Positions 8,223 to 17,227 of a stretch of DNA of 40,732 nucleotides are shown one piece after another. Position 1 is the stretch's first letter, and every line of letters begins with the position of its first letter. This DNA is from Sphingomonas sp. NFR15 (GTDB lineage: Bacteria; Pseudomonadota; Alphaproteobacteria; Sphingomonadales; Sphingomonadaceae), in assembly GCF_900103265.1 (NCBI RefSeq), contig NZ_FMWX01000013.1, forward strand, positions 1 to 40,732, read 5' to 3'. Below the pieces are notes generated by a model. That model had not been told where the DNA came from. It did no database searches and saw only the letters and a program-made list of their open reading frames with translations. Made by a program: the position numbers and the translations under genes.

Positions 8223-11200
8223 ATGTCCGGCTGGCTTACCCCGTTCCGCGCCACGCTCCTCGCCACGCTCGCGCTGGCGACCGCGCCGGCCGCCGCCTCA
8301 CCCTCGGCCTATCTGACCGCGCCCGACGATCCGCGCGCCGTCACCGTCGCGGGCGCGCGCGACGGGCGCGAGGACGACACGCAAGCGCTGCAAAGTGCGA
8401 TCGACGCGGCGGCGGACAAGGGCGGCGGCGGGATCGTGTTCGTGCCTTCGGGGCACTACCGGATCAGCCGCACGCTCTACATCTGGCCCGGCGTGCGCGT
8501 GTTCGGCGTCGGCAAGACCCGCCCCGTCATCGTGCTCGGCGATGCCACGCCGGGCTTCCAGCAGGGCGTCGCCAACATGGTGATCTTCGCGGGCGCGCGG
8601 CCCGGCGAGGCCGGGATTCGGGGCGGCGAGCGGCTCAAGCCGGCGCGCGTGCCCTTCCCGCCGCCCGGCAGCGTGCCGTTCAATCCCGACATCGCCGATG
8701 CGAATCCCGGCACCTTCTATCCCGCCCTCTCGAACGTGGATTTCCGGATCGGCGCGGGCAATCCGGCGGCGACCGCGATCCGCTTCCACGCCGCGCAACA
8801 CGCCTATCTCGCGCATATCGACTTCGAGCTCGGCTCGGGGCTGGCCGGGCTGTACCAGGTCGCCAATCAGGCCGAGGATCTGCACTTCCACGGCGGCCGC
8901 TACGGCATCCTCACCGAAAAACCGTCGCCGGCATGGCAGTTCACCTTGCTAGATTCGAGCTTCGACGGGCAGCGCGAGGCGGCGATCCGCGAACATGAGG
9001 CGAGCCTGACCCTGGTCAACGTCGCCTTCCGCGACGTGCCGACCGCGATCGACATCGACCGCGGCTATGGCGACTGGCTGTGGGGCAAGGATGTCCGCTT
9101 CGAGAACGTGTCGAACGCCGCCGTCGTCATCAGCAACGAGACCAACGTCTATACCCAGATCGGCTTCGACAACGCGCTCGCCAGCGCGACGCCGATCTTC
9201 GCGCGCTTCCGCGACAGCGGCAAGACGGTCGCGGGCGCCGGCGGCAGCTACCGCGTCAGCCGGTTCGGCTATGGCCTGATGCTGCCCGGCCTCGGCACGA
9301 CCGGGCAGTACGAAACGGTGATGCAGGCCGCGCCGATCGCCCGTCTGCCCGCACCGCCGCCGCCGGCGATCCGCGCGCTGCCGGCGACCACCGGCTGGGC
9401 GAACGTCCGCGCGCTCGGCGCCAAGGGCGACGACCGCACCGACGACACCGCCGCGATCCAGCGCGCGATCGACACGCACCGCACCGTCTATTTCCCCGCC
9501 GGGCGCTATGTCGTCACCGATACGCTGCGATTGCGGCCGGACAGCGTGCTGGTCGCGCTCCACCCCAGCCTCACCCAGATCATTCTGCCCGATCGCACCC
9601 CCGCCTTCCAGGGCGTCGGCAATGCCAAGCCGCTGATCGAGAGCGCGCGGGGCGGCGACGCCATCGTCTCGGGCCTGGGGCTGTTCACCGGCGGGATCAA
9701 CCCGCGCGCCACGGCTTTGCTATGGCAAGCCGGCGCGCGGTCCCTGGTCGAGGACGTCAAGTTCCAGGGCGGCCACGGCACCGATCTCGCCGACGGCAGC
9801 CGCTTCGATCCCTATAATGCCAACCACACCGGCGATCCCGATCCGGCCAAACGCTGGGACGCGCAATATCCGAGCCTGTGGGTGCGCGGCGGCGGCGGCA
9901 CCTTCGCAAACCTGTGGAGCCCCAACACCTATGCGCAGGCGGGGATGCTCGTGTCCGACACCGACGTGCCGGGTCATGTCTATCAGATGTCGATCGAGCA
10001 TCACGCCCGCGCCGAATTCGTGCTCGATCATGTCGCCAATTGGGAGTTCCTCGCGCCGCAGACCGAGGAGGAGGCCGGCGAAAGCCAGGACGCGGTCTCG
10101 TTCGACATCCGCCACAGCCGCGATCTGCTGATCGCCAATCTCCACGCCTACCGCGTCACCCGCTCGCTCAAGCCAGCGCCGACCGCGGTGCGGCTGACCG
10201 ACTCCGCGGGCATCCGCTTCCGCAACATGCACGTCAACGCCGAGAGCGGGCTTGGCACCTGCGACGAGAATGGCTGCGCGACCTATTTGCGCGCGAGCAA
10301 ATTCCCCTACGACACCGCGCTTCAGGACGTCACCCACGGGCTGGAAGTGCGCGAACGCGAGTTCGCCGCGCTCGATGTTCCCGCCGATCCGGTGGCGCCG
10401 GCGCCGAGCGGCGCGTTCGCGAATGGCAAGGTCGAACGGCTGGCGGACGGCTTCTTTTCCGCAGCGGGCGGCGCGGTCGATGCGCAGGGCAAGCTCTATT
10501 TCGTCGATCACTGGAAACAACGCATCTACGCCTGGTCGCGGGCGGACGGGCTGGCGGTGGTGCGGGATACGCCGCTCGATCCGGTCAACCTCGCGGTCGA
10601 TCGCTCGGACAAGCTGCTGGTGCTTTCATCCGACGGGCGCAATGGCACCGTCTATAGCCTCGATCCCGCCGACCGTGACGGCACGATCACGGTGATCCCG
10701 CCGACCCCGGCCGCCAATCATCCGGGCGCGGTGACCGCGCTGCCGGTCAACTACTGGGTCAACGGCGAGTTCAAGGACCAACTCGACACCAAGACCTTCA
10801 CCTATCCGACGCTCGCCGATATGTTCGCGCGCGATATCGGCACGGCGAAGCCGCGCGAATATGTCTCGCCCGACGGCAGCCTGGTGCTGCCCGCCTACCG
10901 GACGTTCCAGCAGGGGCCATCGAACTTCCTCGGCTGGCGCTTCTCGGACGCGCTCGACAGCTACGGCTTCACCACCGCGCGCGCGGGCGCGGACGTGTTC
11001 GTAACCAACGGATCGGAGAACAAGACCTATCGCGGCCGCCTTGCCCCCGGCGGCGCGCTGCGCGATCTCACCGCATTCGCCGATCGCGGCGGCGAAAGCG
11101 TGACGACCGACGCGCAGGGCCGCGTGTACGTCGCCAACGGGCAGGTGTTCGTGTACGATCGGGCAGGCACCGAGATCGGCCGGATCGACATCCCCGAACG

Positions 11201-11288
11201 GCCGTTGCAACTCCTCGTCGGCGGCGCGCAGGGCAAGACGCTGTTCGTGCTGACGCATCATGCGCTCTACGGCGTCGCACTGGAGTGA
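8223..11288 (+). CDS. Exported twin beta-helix protein with C-terminal beta-propeller, copy 2
   Basis: A 1021-residue paralogue of the protein encoded at 2043-5081, with the same plan from end to end. It has a signal peptide (MSGWLTPFRATLLATLALATAPAAA), a first Pectate_lyase_3-type start RDGREDDTQALQSAI near residue 45, and a second GDDRTDDTAAIQRAI near 402. The cysteine pair TCDENGCATY and a propeller from about residue 730 (GKLYFVDHWKQRIYAW, GRVYVANGQVFVYDRAG) follow. Shared blocks include HFHGGRYGI, SPAWQFTL, AAIREHEA, EFLAPQTE and LRASKFP. The start at 8223 follows AAGGAT closely. The pair probably arose by duplication and may cut different linkages of one polymer. Reaction not identifiable from sequence; export and fold are well supported. 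Confidence 0.85.
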   Translation: MSGWLTPFRATLLATLALATAPAAASPSAYLTAPDDPRAVTVAGARDGREDDTQALQSAIDAAADKGGGGIVFVPSGHYRISRTLYIWPGVRVFGVGKTRPVIVLGDATPGFQQGVANMVIFAGARPGEAGIRGGERLKPARVPFPPPGSVPFNPDIADANPGTFYPALSNVDFRIGAGNPAATAIRFHAAQHAYLAHIDFELGSGLAGLYQVANQAEDLHFHGGRYGILTEKPSPAWQFTLLDSSFDGQREAAIREHEASLTLVNVAFRDVPTAIDIDRGYGDWLWGKDVRFENVSNAAVVISNETNVYTQIGFDNALASATPIFARFRDSGKTVAGAGGSYRVSRFGYGLMLPGLGTTGQYETVMQAAPIARLPAPPPPAIRALPATTGWANVRALGAKGDDRTDDTAAIQRAIDTHRTVYFPAGRYVVTDTLRLRPDSVLVALHPSLTQIILPDRTPAFQGVGNAKPLIESARGGDAIVSGLGLFTGGINPRATALLWQAGARSLVEDVKFQGGHGTDLADGSRFDPYNANHTGDPDPAKRWDAQYPSLWVRGGGGTFANLWSPNTYAQAGMLVSDTDVPGHVYQMSIEHHARAEFVLDHVANWEFLAPQTEEEAGESQDAVSFDIRHSRDLLIANLHAYRVTRSLKPAPTAVRLTDSAGIRFRNMHVNAESGLGTCDENGCATYLRASKFPYDTALQDVTHGLEVREREFAALDVPADPVAPAPSGAFANGKVERLADGFFSAAGGAVDAQGKLYFVDHWKQRIYAWSRADGLAVVRDTPLDPVNLAVDRSDKLLVLSSDGRNGTVYSLDPADRDGTITVIPPTPAANHPGAVTALPVNYWVNGEFKDQLDTKTFTYPTLADMFARDIGTAKPREYVSPDGSLVLPAYRTFQQGPSNFLGWRFSDALDSYGFTTARAGADVFVTNGSENKTYRGRLAPGGALRDLTAFADRGGESVTTDAQGRVYVANGQVFVYDRAGTEIGRIDIPERPLQLLVGGAQGKTLFVLTHHALYGVALE

Positions 11289-11306
11289 TCGGGGCGCTGG
11301 ATTGAT

Positions 11307-11333
11307 CGGGCCCATGCAGCCCGTCGTCGTTTC
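11307..11333 (+). terminator. Weak possible terminator after second beta-helix gene
   Basis: A 5-bp stem CGGGC / GCCCG (11307-11311 with 11319-11323) is followed by TCGTCGTTTCG. It lies 20 bases after the stop of the last gene of the run. The stem is short and the T-run is broken, so this is a weak call. Confidence 0.3.
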
Positions 11334-11379
11334 GTGCGTTCCGTAACGGCAGCGTATCGGAAACCACGAGGAGCCTTGC

Positions 11380-11757
11380 ATGAAATCGATCTTCGTTCTG
11401 GCCCTGGCCGCCACCGCCGCCTTCGCCACCCCCGCCGCCGCGCAGACCTCGCCCAATCTCTCGGCGACGTTCACCGGCTGTCTCGCCCGTGCCGGCGGCA
11501 ACACCGTCCAACGCAACATCTGCGCGCAGCGCGAGGTCGGTTCGCAGGACGATCGCCTCAACAAGGCCTATCAACGCGTGATGCGGCAACTGGCCAGCGA
11601 CCCGGCCAAGAAGCTGGCGCTGCGCGATCAGGAGCGTCGCTGGATCGCCGAGCGCGACTATAGCTGCAAGGTCAACGACAACACCGTCGACAACAGTTGC
11701 GTGGTGATGAAGACGGCGGCGCGCGCCGATGAACTGGAAAGCCAGGTCAAGTTCTGA
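11380..11757 (+). CDS. Exported LprI/DUF1311-like small protein
   Basis: A 125-residue protein with a signal peptide (MKSIFVLALAATAAFATPAAAQ) and a mature domain of the DUF1311 / lysozyme-inhibitor LprI N-terminal type. Seen features are the helical repeat RLNKAYQRVMRQL, the conserved stretch LRDQERRWIAERDYSC, and paired cysteines at TGCLARAGG, RNICAQR, DYSCKV and NSCVVM that could form two disulfides in the periplasm. Some members inhibit lysozyme; most are uncharacterised. GAGGAG upstream supports the start. It stands apart from the carbohydrate run by about 90 bases and need not be functionally linked. Confidence 0.75.
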   Translation: MKSIFVLALAATAAFATPAAAQTSPNLSATFTGCLARAGGNTVQRNICAQREVGSQDDRLNKAYQRVMRQLASDPAKKLALRDQERRWIAERDYSCKVNDNTVDNSCVVMKTAARADELESQVKF

Positions 11758-11783
11758 GGCCGAACCAGCCGCGAGGGGCCGCG

Positions 11784-12119
11784 ATGCACAAAAGGTCGAT
11801 GATCCTCATCGCTCTGGGCTTGGCGCTGCTCGCGGCGGGGGCGGTGTTGCGGCTTTCCGGCGGGCCGCCCGAGGCCAGCGCCGCGCAGGCGCAGCTCTGC
11901 CGCGACAAGATGAAGGACACTGGCGCGGATATGATCGCGCGCTGCGATCAAGCCGCCTTCGCCGCCCAAACGACCGCAACCGACGCGGGGTCCGCCGCCC
12001 GCGCGATCAGCGCCGCCAATACGAGCGAGATCGCGGGAAACGCGCTAGCGATGGGGTTGATCGGGCTGGGCGTAGCGCTGCTGGTCGGCGGTGTCGTGCT
12101 GTCGCGCCAGCGGCGGTGA
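11784..12119 (+). CDS. Small two-helix membrane protein, unknown
   Basis: A 111-residue protein I do not recognise. Residues 5-25 (SMILIALGLALLAAGAVLRL) and about 85-107 (NALAMGLIGLGVALLVGGVVL) are hydrophobic membrane segments. The loop between them is about 60 residues, has two cysteines (LCRDKMKD, ARCDQAA) and is rich in Ala and Thr. It ends in the basic tail SRQRR, which fits a cytoplasmic C-terminus. It starts 26 bases after the LprI-like gene, so they may share a transcript and both act at the envelope. No function assigned. Confidence 0.6.
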   Translation: MHKRSMILIALGLALLAAGAVLRLSGGPPEASAAQAQLCRDKMKDTGADMIARCDQAAFAAQTTATDAGSAARAISAANTSEIAGNALAMGLIGLGVALLVGGVVLSRQRR

Positions 12120-12263
12120 TGCGAGGAGCCATCCGCATCGCGACGACCGACGGAGGCCCGCGCAGTCAATCCCCGGCGGCGGGTATCGGGACGATCGACC
12201 GGAATCGCGCAATAGCCGCCGTTCATTAAGCTGCTATGATGGCGCTTTCGGGAAGACAACTGA

Positions 12264-12788
12264 ATGCGCATCGATCTCAGGGCGACATCATATCCAAGCC
12301 TATTAGAGGTGGTTGGCTTGGCGATCATACGTTGTGATGAGATGGAGCGCGCGATACCCGGCGTTTTTCGCGCCGCCTTGAACGTCAGCCTCGACTTTCA
12401 GCGGGAAATCTTCGATGCGACACGAGGGCTCGAAGTTCATCTAAAACTGACTGAGGCTGCGGTCCGGGAGGGAGCAGCAGAGTTTCTGGGAAGATGGCAA
12501 GAACTCGCATCTCGAGTGCGTTCGTCAGCCGGGATGCGAGGCAAGGTAGCCCATGCTGGCCTCTCCATCTATGGCGGCGGACTTATTGTCGAAGTGGATG
12601 AGGACGGTGTTCCAACCGGGATCGCTAGGCGAGCGGGTCCGCCCGTGGCTTCGTTGTCCAAATACACACGCGCCGGCCGCGAAGAGATCAAAGAATCAGA
12701 AATAAGGGGTCTGGCCGAGCGCGTCCTGAGCCTCGAAAACGAGATTCGGCAATTGGCGGGGGCTATAGCTGGGAGAAGGTCACAGTAA
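12264..12788 (+). CDS. Orphan protein with possible HEPN-like helical domain
   Basis: A 174-residue protein without signal peptide, start preceded by GGGAAG. The first 100 residues are predicted mostly helical by eye and end in MRGKVAHAGLSIYGGG. The spacing R-x4-H (RGKVAH) matches the catalytic motif of HEPN ribonuclease-type domains, though the residue after R is G instead of the usual polar one. The C-terminus (EIKESEIRGLAERVLSLENEIRQLAGAI) looks like a coiled coil. Base composition is clearly lower in GC (about 53 % in 12301-12360) than the neighbours, pointing to horizontal acquisition. No partner gene (antitoxin or nucleotidyltransferase) is adjacent. The HEPN assignment is tentative; otherwise hypothetical. 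Confidence 0.6.
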   Translation: MRIDLRATSYPSLLEVVGLAIIRCDEMERAIPGVFRAALNVSLDFQREIFDATRGLEVHLKLTEAAVREGAAEFLGRWQELASRVRSSAGMRGKVAHAGLSIYGGGLIVEVDEDGVPTGIARRAGPPVASLSKYTRAGREEIKESEIRGLAERVLSLENEIRQLAGAIAGRRSQ

Positions 12789-13010
12789 TTTGATCTGCTG
12801 GCACACCACCACCTTCCACCATTCGCCAACCACCGCCTTTGAACCTGTCCTACACGCACGGCCGATGGCATACTCCGGCCCCGCTCTTTGACAGTGTCAG
12901 CACCAACCATAATCGTCGCCGCTTCGCACCGTGCGAGGGGTGTGCCCGCCCGCCGGGTACGCGCCAAAAGTGACACTCCCCAACGGCGCCTCCGATGGAC
13001 AACCTTTGCG

Positions 13011-13044
13011 ATGAACCCGGCCAGCCACCGCCAGCCGGGTTCAT
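13011..13044 (-). terminator. Hairpin after catalase gene
   Basis: A perfect 11-bp stem ATGAACCCGGC / GCCGGGTTCAT (13011-13021 with 13034-13044, 12-base loop) lies six bases beyond the minus-strand catalase stop at 13050. No T-run follows on the minus strand, so it may act with Rho or as a 3' stabiliser. The rest of 12789-13010 shows no gene I can support. Confidence 0.5.
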
Positions 13045-13049
13045 AAACA

Positions 13050-15119
13050 TCAGGCCAGCGTCCGCACGTTCGGCTCGCGATCGTAGAAGCGGTGCTTGGC
13101 CGCCGTGATGAAGGCCGCGCCGAGATCGGTCACGCCCGCGTCCGGTTCGACCCCGGCCTTGTCGAGCAACGGCTTGGCCGCCGCGCTCGCGCCGATCGCC
13201 TTGAGGTGCCCGAACGCGTCCATCGCGAACTGGACCGCCGCCGCTTCTTTCACCAGCGCCGCGCAGCCTGCGTCCGACAGCACGATCGCGACCGCGTCGA
13301 AGATCTGGCTCGGCGAGCCGGCGAGCTGGCCATCGGCCTTGCGCACCGTCCCGTCGGACAGCTTGGCGCCGCCGACCTTCGGAGCGACGACAACCGCGCG
13401 CGCCTTCTCCGCCTCGACCGCCTTGATAACCGCGTCGAGCTCCGCGGCATCGGTGCCGTCGGCGATGAGGATGCCGACCGCGCGGCCTTCGAGCGTCGGC
13501 TTCATGTTCTTGTGGATCGACAGCGCATCGGAAGGGGCCATATCGACCGGCGCCTTCGCCGCCTTCGACTTCTCCGGCAGCTCGATGCCAAGACCATCGG
13601 CGACCCGCTTGGCGAGATTCTCATCGACGTTGCGCAGGTTCGCCACCATGCGCGGCGGCACCTGCTCCAAAACTCCGACCTTGGACAGTTCGAACACAAA
13701 CGACGAGGCGATATGCGCCTGCTCGTGTTCGTCCTGCGAACGGTAGAACAGCCGCGCCTGGCTATAGTGATCGGCGAACGTCTCGGCGCGGATGCGCAGC
13801 TTGTCACCTTGCTCACCCGGCCCGGTCGCAGCATTGGCGGTGGCGAAGCCGGCGGGCGTCTCGCGCGGGCCGCCGTCCTCGCCATGCGCGGCGAGGCTGT
13901 TCGGCTCGTAATTGGCGCGGCCCTTGGGCACGTGCGTCTGCATCAGCCCGTCGCGCTGGAAATTGTGCATCGGGCAGCGCGGCGCGTTGATCGGGATCTG
14001 GTGGAAGTTGGTCGTGCCGAGCCGTGACTTCTGCGTGTCCATATAGCTGAACAGCCGCCCCTGCAGCAGCGGATCGTTCGAAAAATCGATCCCCGGCACG
14101 ATGTTGGTCGGCAGGAACGCGACCTGCTCGGTCTCGGCGAAGAAATTGTCCGGGTTGCGGTTGAGCGTCAGCGTGCCGATGAGGCGGACGGGCACGTCCT
14201 CCTCGGGGATCAGCTTGGTCGCGTCGAGCACGTCATAGGGCTGCGCCTCGGCAAAGTCCTGATCGAACACCTGGATGCCGAGATCCCACTGCGGGAATGC
14301 GCCGGTGTCGATCGCTTCCCACAGATCGCGGCGGTGATAGTCGTTGTCGGCGGCCTGGAGCTTGAGCGCCTCGTCCCAGATCGTCGATTGGATGCCGAGC
14401 CGGGGCTTCCAGTGGAATTTGACGAAGCTCGCCTTGCCCTCGGCATTGACCAGCTTGAAGGTGTGGACGCCGAACCCCTCCATCATCCGCAGCGAGCGCG
14501 GCAGCGTGCGGTCGGACATCGCCCACATCAGCATGTGCGTGGTCTCGGGCATCAGCGAGGCCCAGTCCCAAAAGGTGTCGTGCGCGCTGCCCGCCTGCGG
14601 ATAGGCGCGGTCGGCCTCCATCTTCACGGCATGGACGAGATCGGGGAATTTGATCGCGTCCTGGATGAAGAACACCGGGATGTTGTTGCCGACCAGATCC
14701 CAATTGCCCTCGCGCGTGTAGAATTTCACCGCGAAGCCGCGCACGTCGCGCGGGGTATCGACCGATCCGGCGCCGCCGGCGACGGTCGAGAAGCGCACGA
14801 ACACCTCGGTCTTTTCGCCCTTGGTGAACACCGCCGCCTTGGAGAGATCGGAGATGTCGTCGGTCGCCTCGAACACGCCGTGCGCGCCCGATCCGCGCGC
14901 GTGGACGATGCGCTCGGGGATGCGTTCGTGGTCGAAGTGGAAGATCTTCTCGCGCAGCACGAAGTCTTCGAGCAGCGTCGGCCCGCGCTCGCCCGAGCGC
15001 AGGCTGTTCTGGTTGTCGCCGACCGGAACGCCGTGGTTGGTGGTGAGCACCGGCGCATCGCCCGATGCCTGCTGGTGGGTCTCGCCGCCGTTACCGGTCG
15101 ATGTCGTCACGTCGCTCAT
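13050..15119 (-). CDS. katE: Large-subunit catalase HPII
   Basis: A 689-residue monofunctional haem catalase converting hydrogen peroxide to water and oxygen. The start at 15119 (MSDVTTSTGNG) is preferred over the longer in-frame start at 15215 because GGAG lies about 10 bases before it. The catalytic histidine is in ERIVHARGSGAHG, the distal asparagine in GNNIPVFFIQDAIKFPD, and the proximal haem ligand tyrosine in GRLFSYMDTQKSRLG. After the core, about 170 residues form the flavodoxin/DJ-1-like C-terminal domain (RAVGILIADGTDAAEL) that marks the large subunit group; E. coli HPII has 753 residues. It stands alone, divergent from the exonuclease gene. Typical regulation is by stationary phase and stress, but no site is visible here. 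Confidence 0.96.
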   Translation of the reverse strand: MSDVTTSTGNGGETHQQASGDAPVLTTNHGVPVGDNQNSLRSGERGPTLLEDFVLREKIFHFDHERIPERIVHARGSGAHGVFEATDDISDLSKAAVFTKGEKTEVFVRFSTVAGGAGSVDTPRDVRGFAVKFYTREGNWDLVGNNIPVFFIQDAIKFPDLVHAVKMEADRAYPQAGSAHDTFWDWASLMPETTHMLMWAMSDRTLPRSLRMMEGFGVHTFKLVNAEGKASFVKFHWKPRLGIQSTIWDEALKLQAADNDYHRRDLWEAIDTGAFPQWDLGIQVFDQDFAEAQPYDVLDATKLIPEEDVPVRLIGTLTLNRNPDNFFAETEQVAFLPTNIVPGIDFSNDPLLQGRLFSYMDTQKSRLGTTNFHQIPINAPRCPMHNFQRDGLMQTHVPKGRANYEPNSLAAHGEDGGPRETPAGFATANAATGPGEQGDKLRIRAETFADHYSQARLFYRSQDEHEQAHIASSFVFELSKVGVLEQVPPRMVANLRNVDENLAKRVADGLGIELPEKSKAAKAPVDMAPSDALSIHKNMKPTLEGRAVGILIADGTDAAELDAVIKAVEAEKARAVVVAPKVGGAKLSDGTVRKADGQLAGSPSQIFDAVAIVLSDAGCAALVKEAAAVQFAMDAFGHLKAIGASAAAKPLLDKAGVEPDAGVTDLGAAFITAAKHRFYDREPNVRTLA

Positions 15120-15256
15120 TTCGCTGTCACTCCAAGAGGAATTTCGCTCACGTGGATCAGTAACACGCAGCACGCGATCCCGCTCCGCTGGCGCGTGATG
15201 ATCGACAAATATCATCAGTATCGTGGTGGCCCGGCGCTTATGGTAGGCGGACCGCC

Positions 15257-16138
15257 ATGGTCATGAGAGAGATTGAAAGTGCGCGTTCGGCCGGGCCGAC
15301 GTTCGGCGATCCGCCACTCGATTTCGTCGTCGTCGATGTCGAGACCGCCTGTGCCCGCGTCAGCAGCATCTGCCAGATCGGCATCGTCGGGTTCAGCGGC
15401 GGCGAGGAGGTGCTGAACTACGAAAGCATGGTCGATCCGCGCGACGACTTCTCCCCTTTCAACACCCGCATCCACGGCATCAGCGCCGATCACGTCGCGG
15501 GCAAGCCGTGCTTCGGGCACATTCATTCGACGGTCGCGGCGCATCTCTCGGGGCGGATCACGGTCGCGCATTCCAATTTCGACAAGGGCGCGCTCGCCGC
15601 CGCGTGCCGCGTCCATGATCGCAGCCCGATCAAGGCGACGTGGCTCGACAGCGTGCGCGTCGCCAAGCGGGCGTGGCCCGATCTGCCCAGCCATCGCCTC
15701 AACGTCCTGACCAAATATCTCGGCATCCGGCACAAACACCATGACGCGCTGAGCGACGCGCGCGCGGCCGGGCTGGTGGTGGTGCGCGCGATCGAACATA
15801 CCGGCATCGATCTCGCCGGCTGGCTGGCGCCTTACGGCACGCGCGGCGGGGCGGCGCCGAAAGCGGCGAAAGACGGCCCGCTCCACGGCGAACGCGTCGC
15901 CATCCTCGGCGCCCCGCGCGACGGGCCGCTCGGCCGCCAACTCGCGGAGGCCGGCGCGCGGGTATTGTCTTCGGTCGGGCTTACCACGACCATGCTCGTG
16001 GTGAGCGACGAGCAGCCCTATGGCCGGTTTTATCACGCCGCCCCCGCCTATCGACGTGCGGAGGAATTGCGCCGCGCGGGGTCGTCGCTGGCGATCCTGA
16101 GCGAGGCGGAGATCGGACGCCGCCTCGCGGCGCCCTGA
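15257..16138 (+). CDS. DnaQ-like 3'-5' exonuclease with C-terminal BRCT-like region
   Basis: A 293-residue protein. Residues 22-180 carry the DEDDh exonuclease pattern: DVETA (first two acids), HSNFDKGAL (middle aspartate), and HHDALSDARAAG (histidine and last aspartate). This fold removes nucleotides from 3' ends, as in the epsilon proofreading subunit. The C-terminal 90 residues (GERVAILGAPRDGPLGRQLAEAGARV, then TTMLVVSDEQPYGRFYHAAPAYRRAEELRRAG) look like a BRCT domain, as found in bacterial exonuclease-BRCT proteins. It is not the main replication subunit, which lacks that part. Divergent from the catalase with about 137 bases between. Its DNA repair role is inferred. Confidence 0.85.
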   Translation: MVMREIESARSAGPTFGDPPLDFVVVDVETACARVSSICQIGIVGFSGGEEVLNYESMVDPRDDFSPFNTRIHGISADHVAGKPCFGHIHSTVAAHLSGRITVAHSNFDKGALAAACRVHDRSPIKATWLDSVRVAKRAWPDLPSHRLNVLTKYLGIRHKHHDALSDARAAGLVVVRAIEHTGIDLAGWLAPYGTRGGAAPKAAKDGPLHGERVAILGAPRDGPLGRQLAEAGARVLSSVGLTTTMLVVSDEQPYGRFYHAAPAYRRAEELRRAGSSLAILSEAEIGRRLAAP

Positions 16139-16227
16139 CACGCCACCCGGCGCGACACGCTGGTGCGCGGCGTGGAACGAAAAAGCCCCCTTTCCCGTTG
16201 AGCCGATCGCCTAAAGATCGGAGATAT

Positions 16228-17217
16228 ATGCATTTTCTTGTCGCGGAGAGTGAACCGCCAAACGCCCGCGAGCGGCGGCGCAAGAGTGTCGGCAAGAGTT
16301 CCGGCGAGACGTTCGTCGATATGCTCGCCGAGCTCGTGCCCGGCGCGCGATGCGACCGCGTGACGCCCGCCGACGCCGATGCGTCGCCGCCCGATGCGGC
16401 TGCGATCGAACGCTATGACGCGGTGTTCCTCACCGGCTCGCCGCTCCATGTCTATGAGGACACGCCCGAGGTCGCGCGGCAGCTCGCCTTCATGCGAGAG
16501 GTGTTCGCGTCCGGCACGCCGGCGTTCGGGTCTTGCGCCGGTCTGCAAGTCGCGGCGGCGGCCGCTGGCGGGACGGTGCGCGCGATGGGGCCGCGGCGCG
16601 AGGCCGGGTTCGCGCGGCGCATCACGCCGACCGAGGCCGGGCGCACGCACCCGCTGCTCCGCGGCCGCCCGGCGGCGTTCGACGCACCGGCGATCCACAC
16701 CGACGAGGTCGCGGACTTGCCGCCGGGTGCGCTGCTGCTCGCCTCGAATGGGGTAACCCGTGTTCAGGCGGCGGAAATCCGCTTCGCGCGCGGGGTGTTC
16801 TGGGGCGTGCAATACCACCCGGAACTGTCGCTGGCCGAGGTCGCCGCGGCGTTGCGGCGGCAATCCGACGACCTCATCGCGCACGATCTGGCGCGCTCGA
16901 CCGACGACGTCGAGCAGATCGCCGCGCTGGTCGACGCCCTCGGCGACGCGCCATGCCGCGTGGATCTGGCGTGGCGGCTCGGTCTCGACGCGCAGGTGAT
17001 CGACCTCGCATGCCGGCGGCTGGAGCTGCGCAACTTCATCACGTTCCTGGTCGAACCGACGATGGCCGAGCGTGGCCGCACCCCGGAGCATTTCGTGCAG
17101 GCGGACGCGGCCCCGCAGACCGCCAGCGCGCCCTGCCGCGCGGAGACGGACACGCCGCGCCCGGAACGGCATCGTCCCCCGTACGCTGAAACCGGGCAAA
17201 CGGGAGAGTGCGTTTGA
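16228..17217 (+). CDS. Class I glutamine amidotransferase family protein
   Basis: A 329-residue cytoplasmic protein. The ATG at 16228 follows CGGAGAT and is preferred over the in-frame TTG at 16198. The amidotransferase parts are visible: LTGSPLHVYED, the nucleophile cysteine in FGSCAGLQVAA near residue 105, and the histidine-glutamate pair in WGVQYHPELSL near 200. The last 120 residues form a helical extension (ARSTDDVEQIAALVDALG, RRLELRNFITFLVEP) whose role I do not know; related proteins are annotated GMP-synthase-like or gamma-glutamyl hydrolase-like. It is followed within 10 bases by the phosphatase gene, so they likely share a transcript. Acceptor substrate unknown. Confidence 0.85.
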   Translation: MHFLVAESEPPNARERRRKSVGKSSGETFVDMLAELVPGARCDRVTPADADASPPDAAAIERYDAVFLTGSPLHVYEDTPEVARQLAFMREVFASGTPAFGSCAGLQVAAAAAGGTVRAMGPRREAGFARRITPTEAGRTHPLLRGRPAAFDAPAIHTDEVADLPPGALLLASNGVTRVQAAEIRFARGVFWGVQYHPELSLAEVAAALRRQSDDLIAHDLARSTDDVEQIAALVDALGDAPCRVDLAWRLGLDAQVIDLACRRLELRNFITFLVEPTMAERGRTPEHFVQADAAPQTASAPCRAETDTPRPERHRPPYAETGQTGECV

Positions 17218-17227
17218 TCCACGCGGG

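Noticed and set aside
12789..12976. Minus-strand stretch reading VGQVQRRWLANGGRWWCASR
   Set aside because: It looks somewhat protein-like (paired tryptophans), but I recognise no family, see no ribosome site and cannot fix its limits; may be a remnant.
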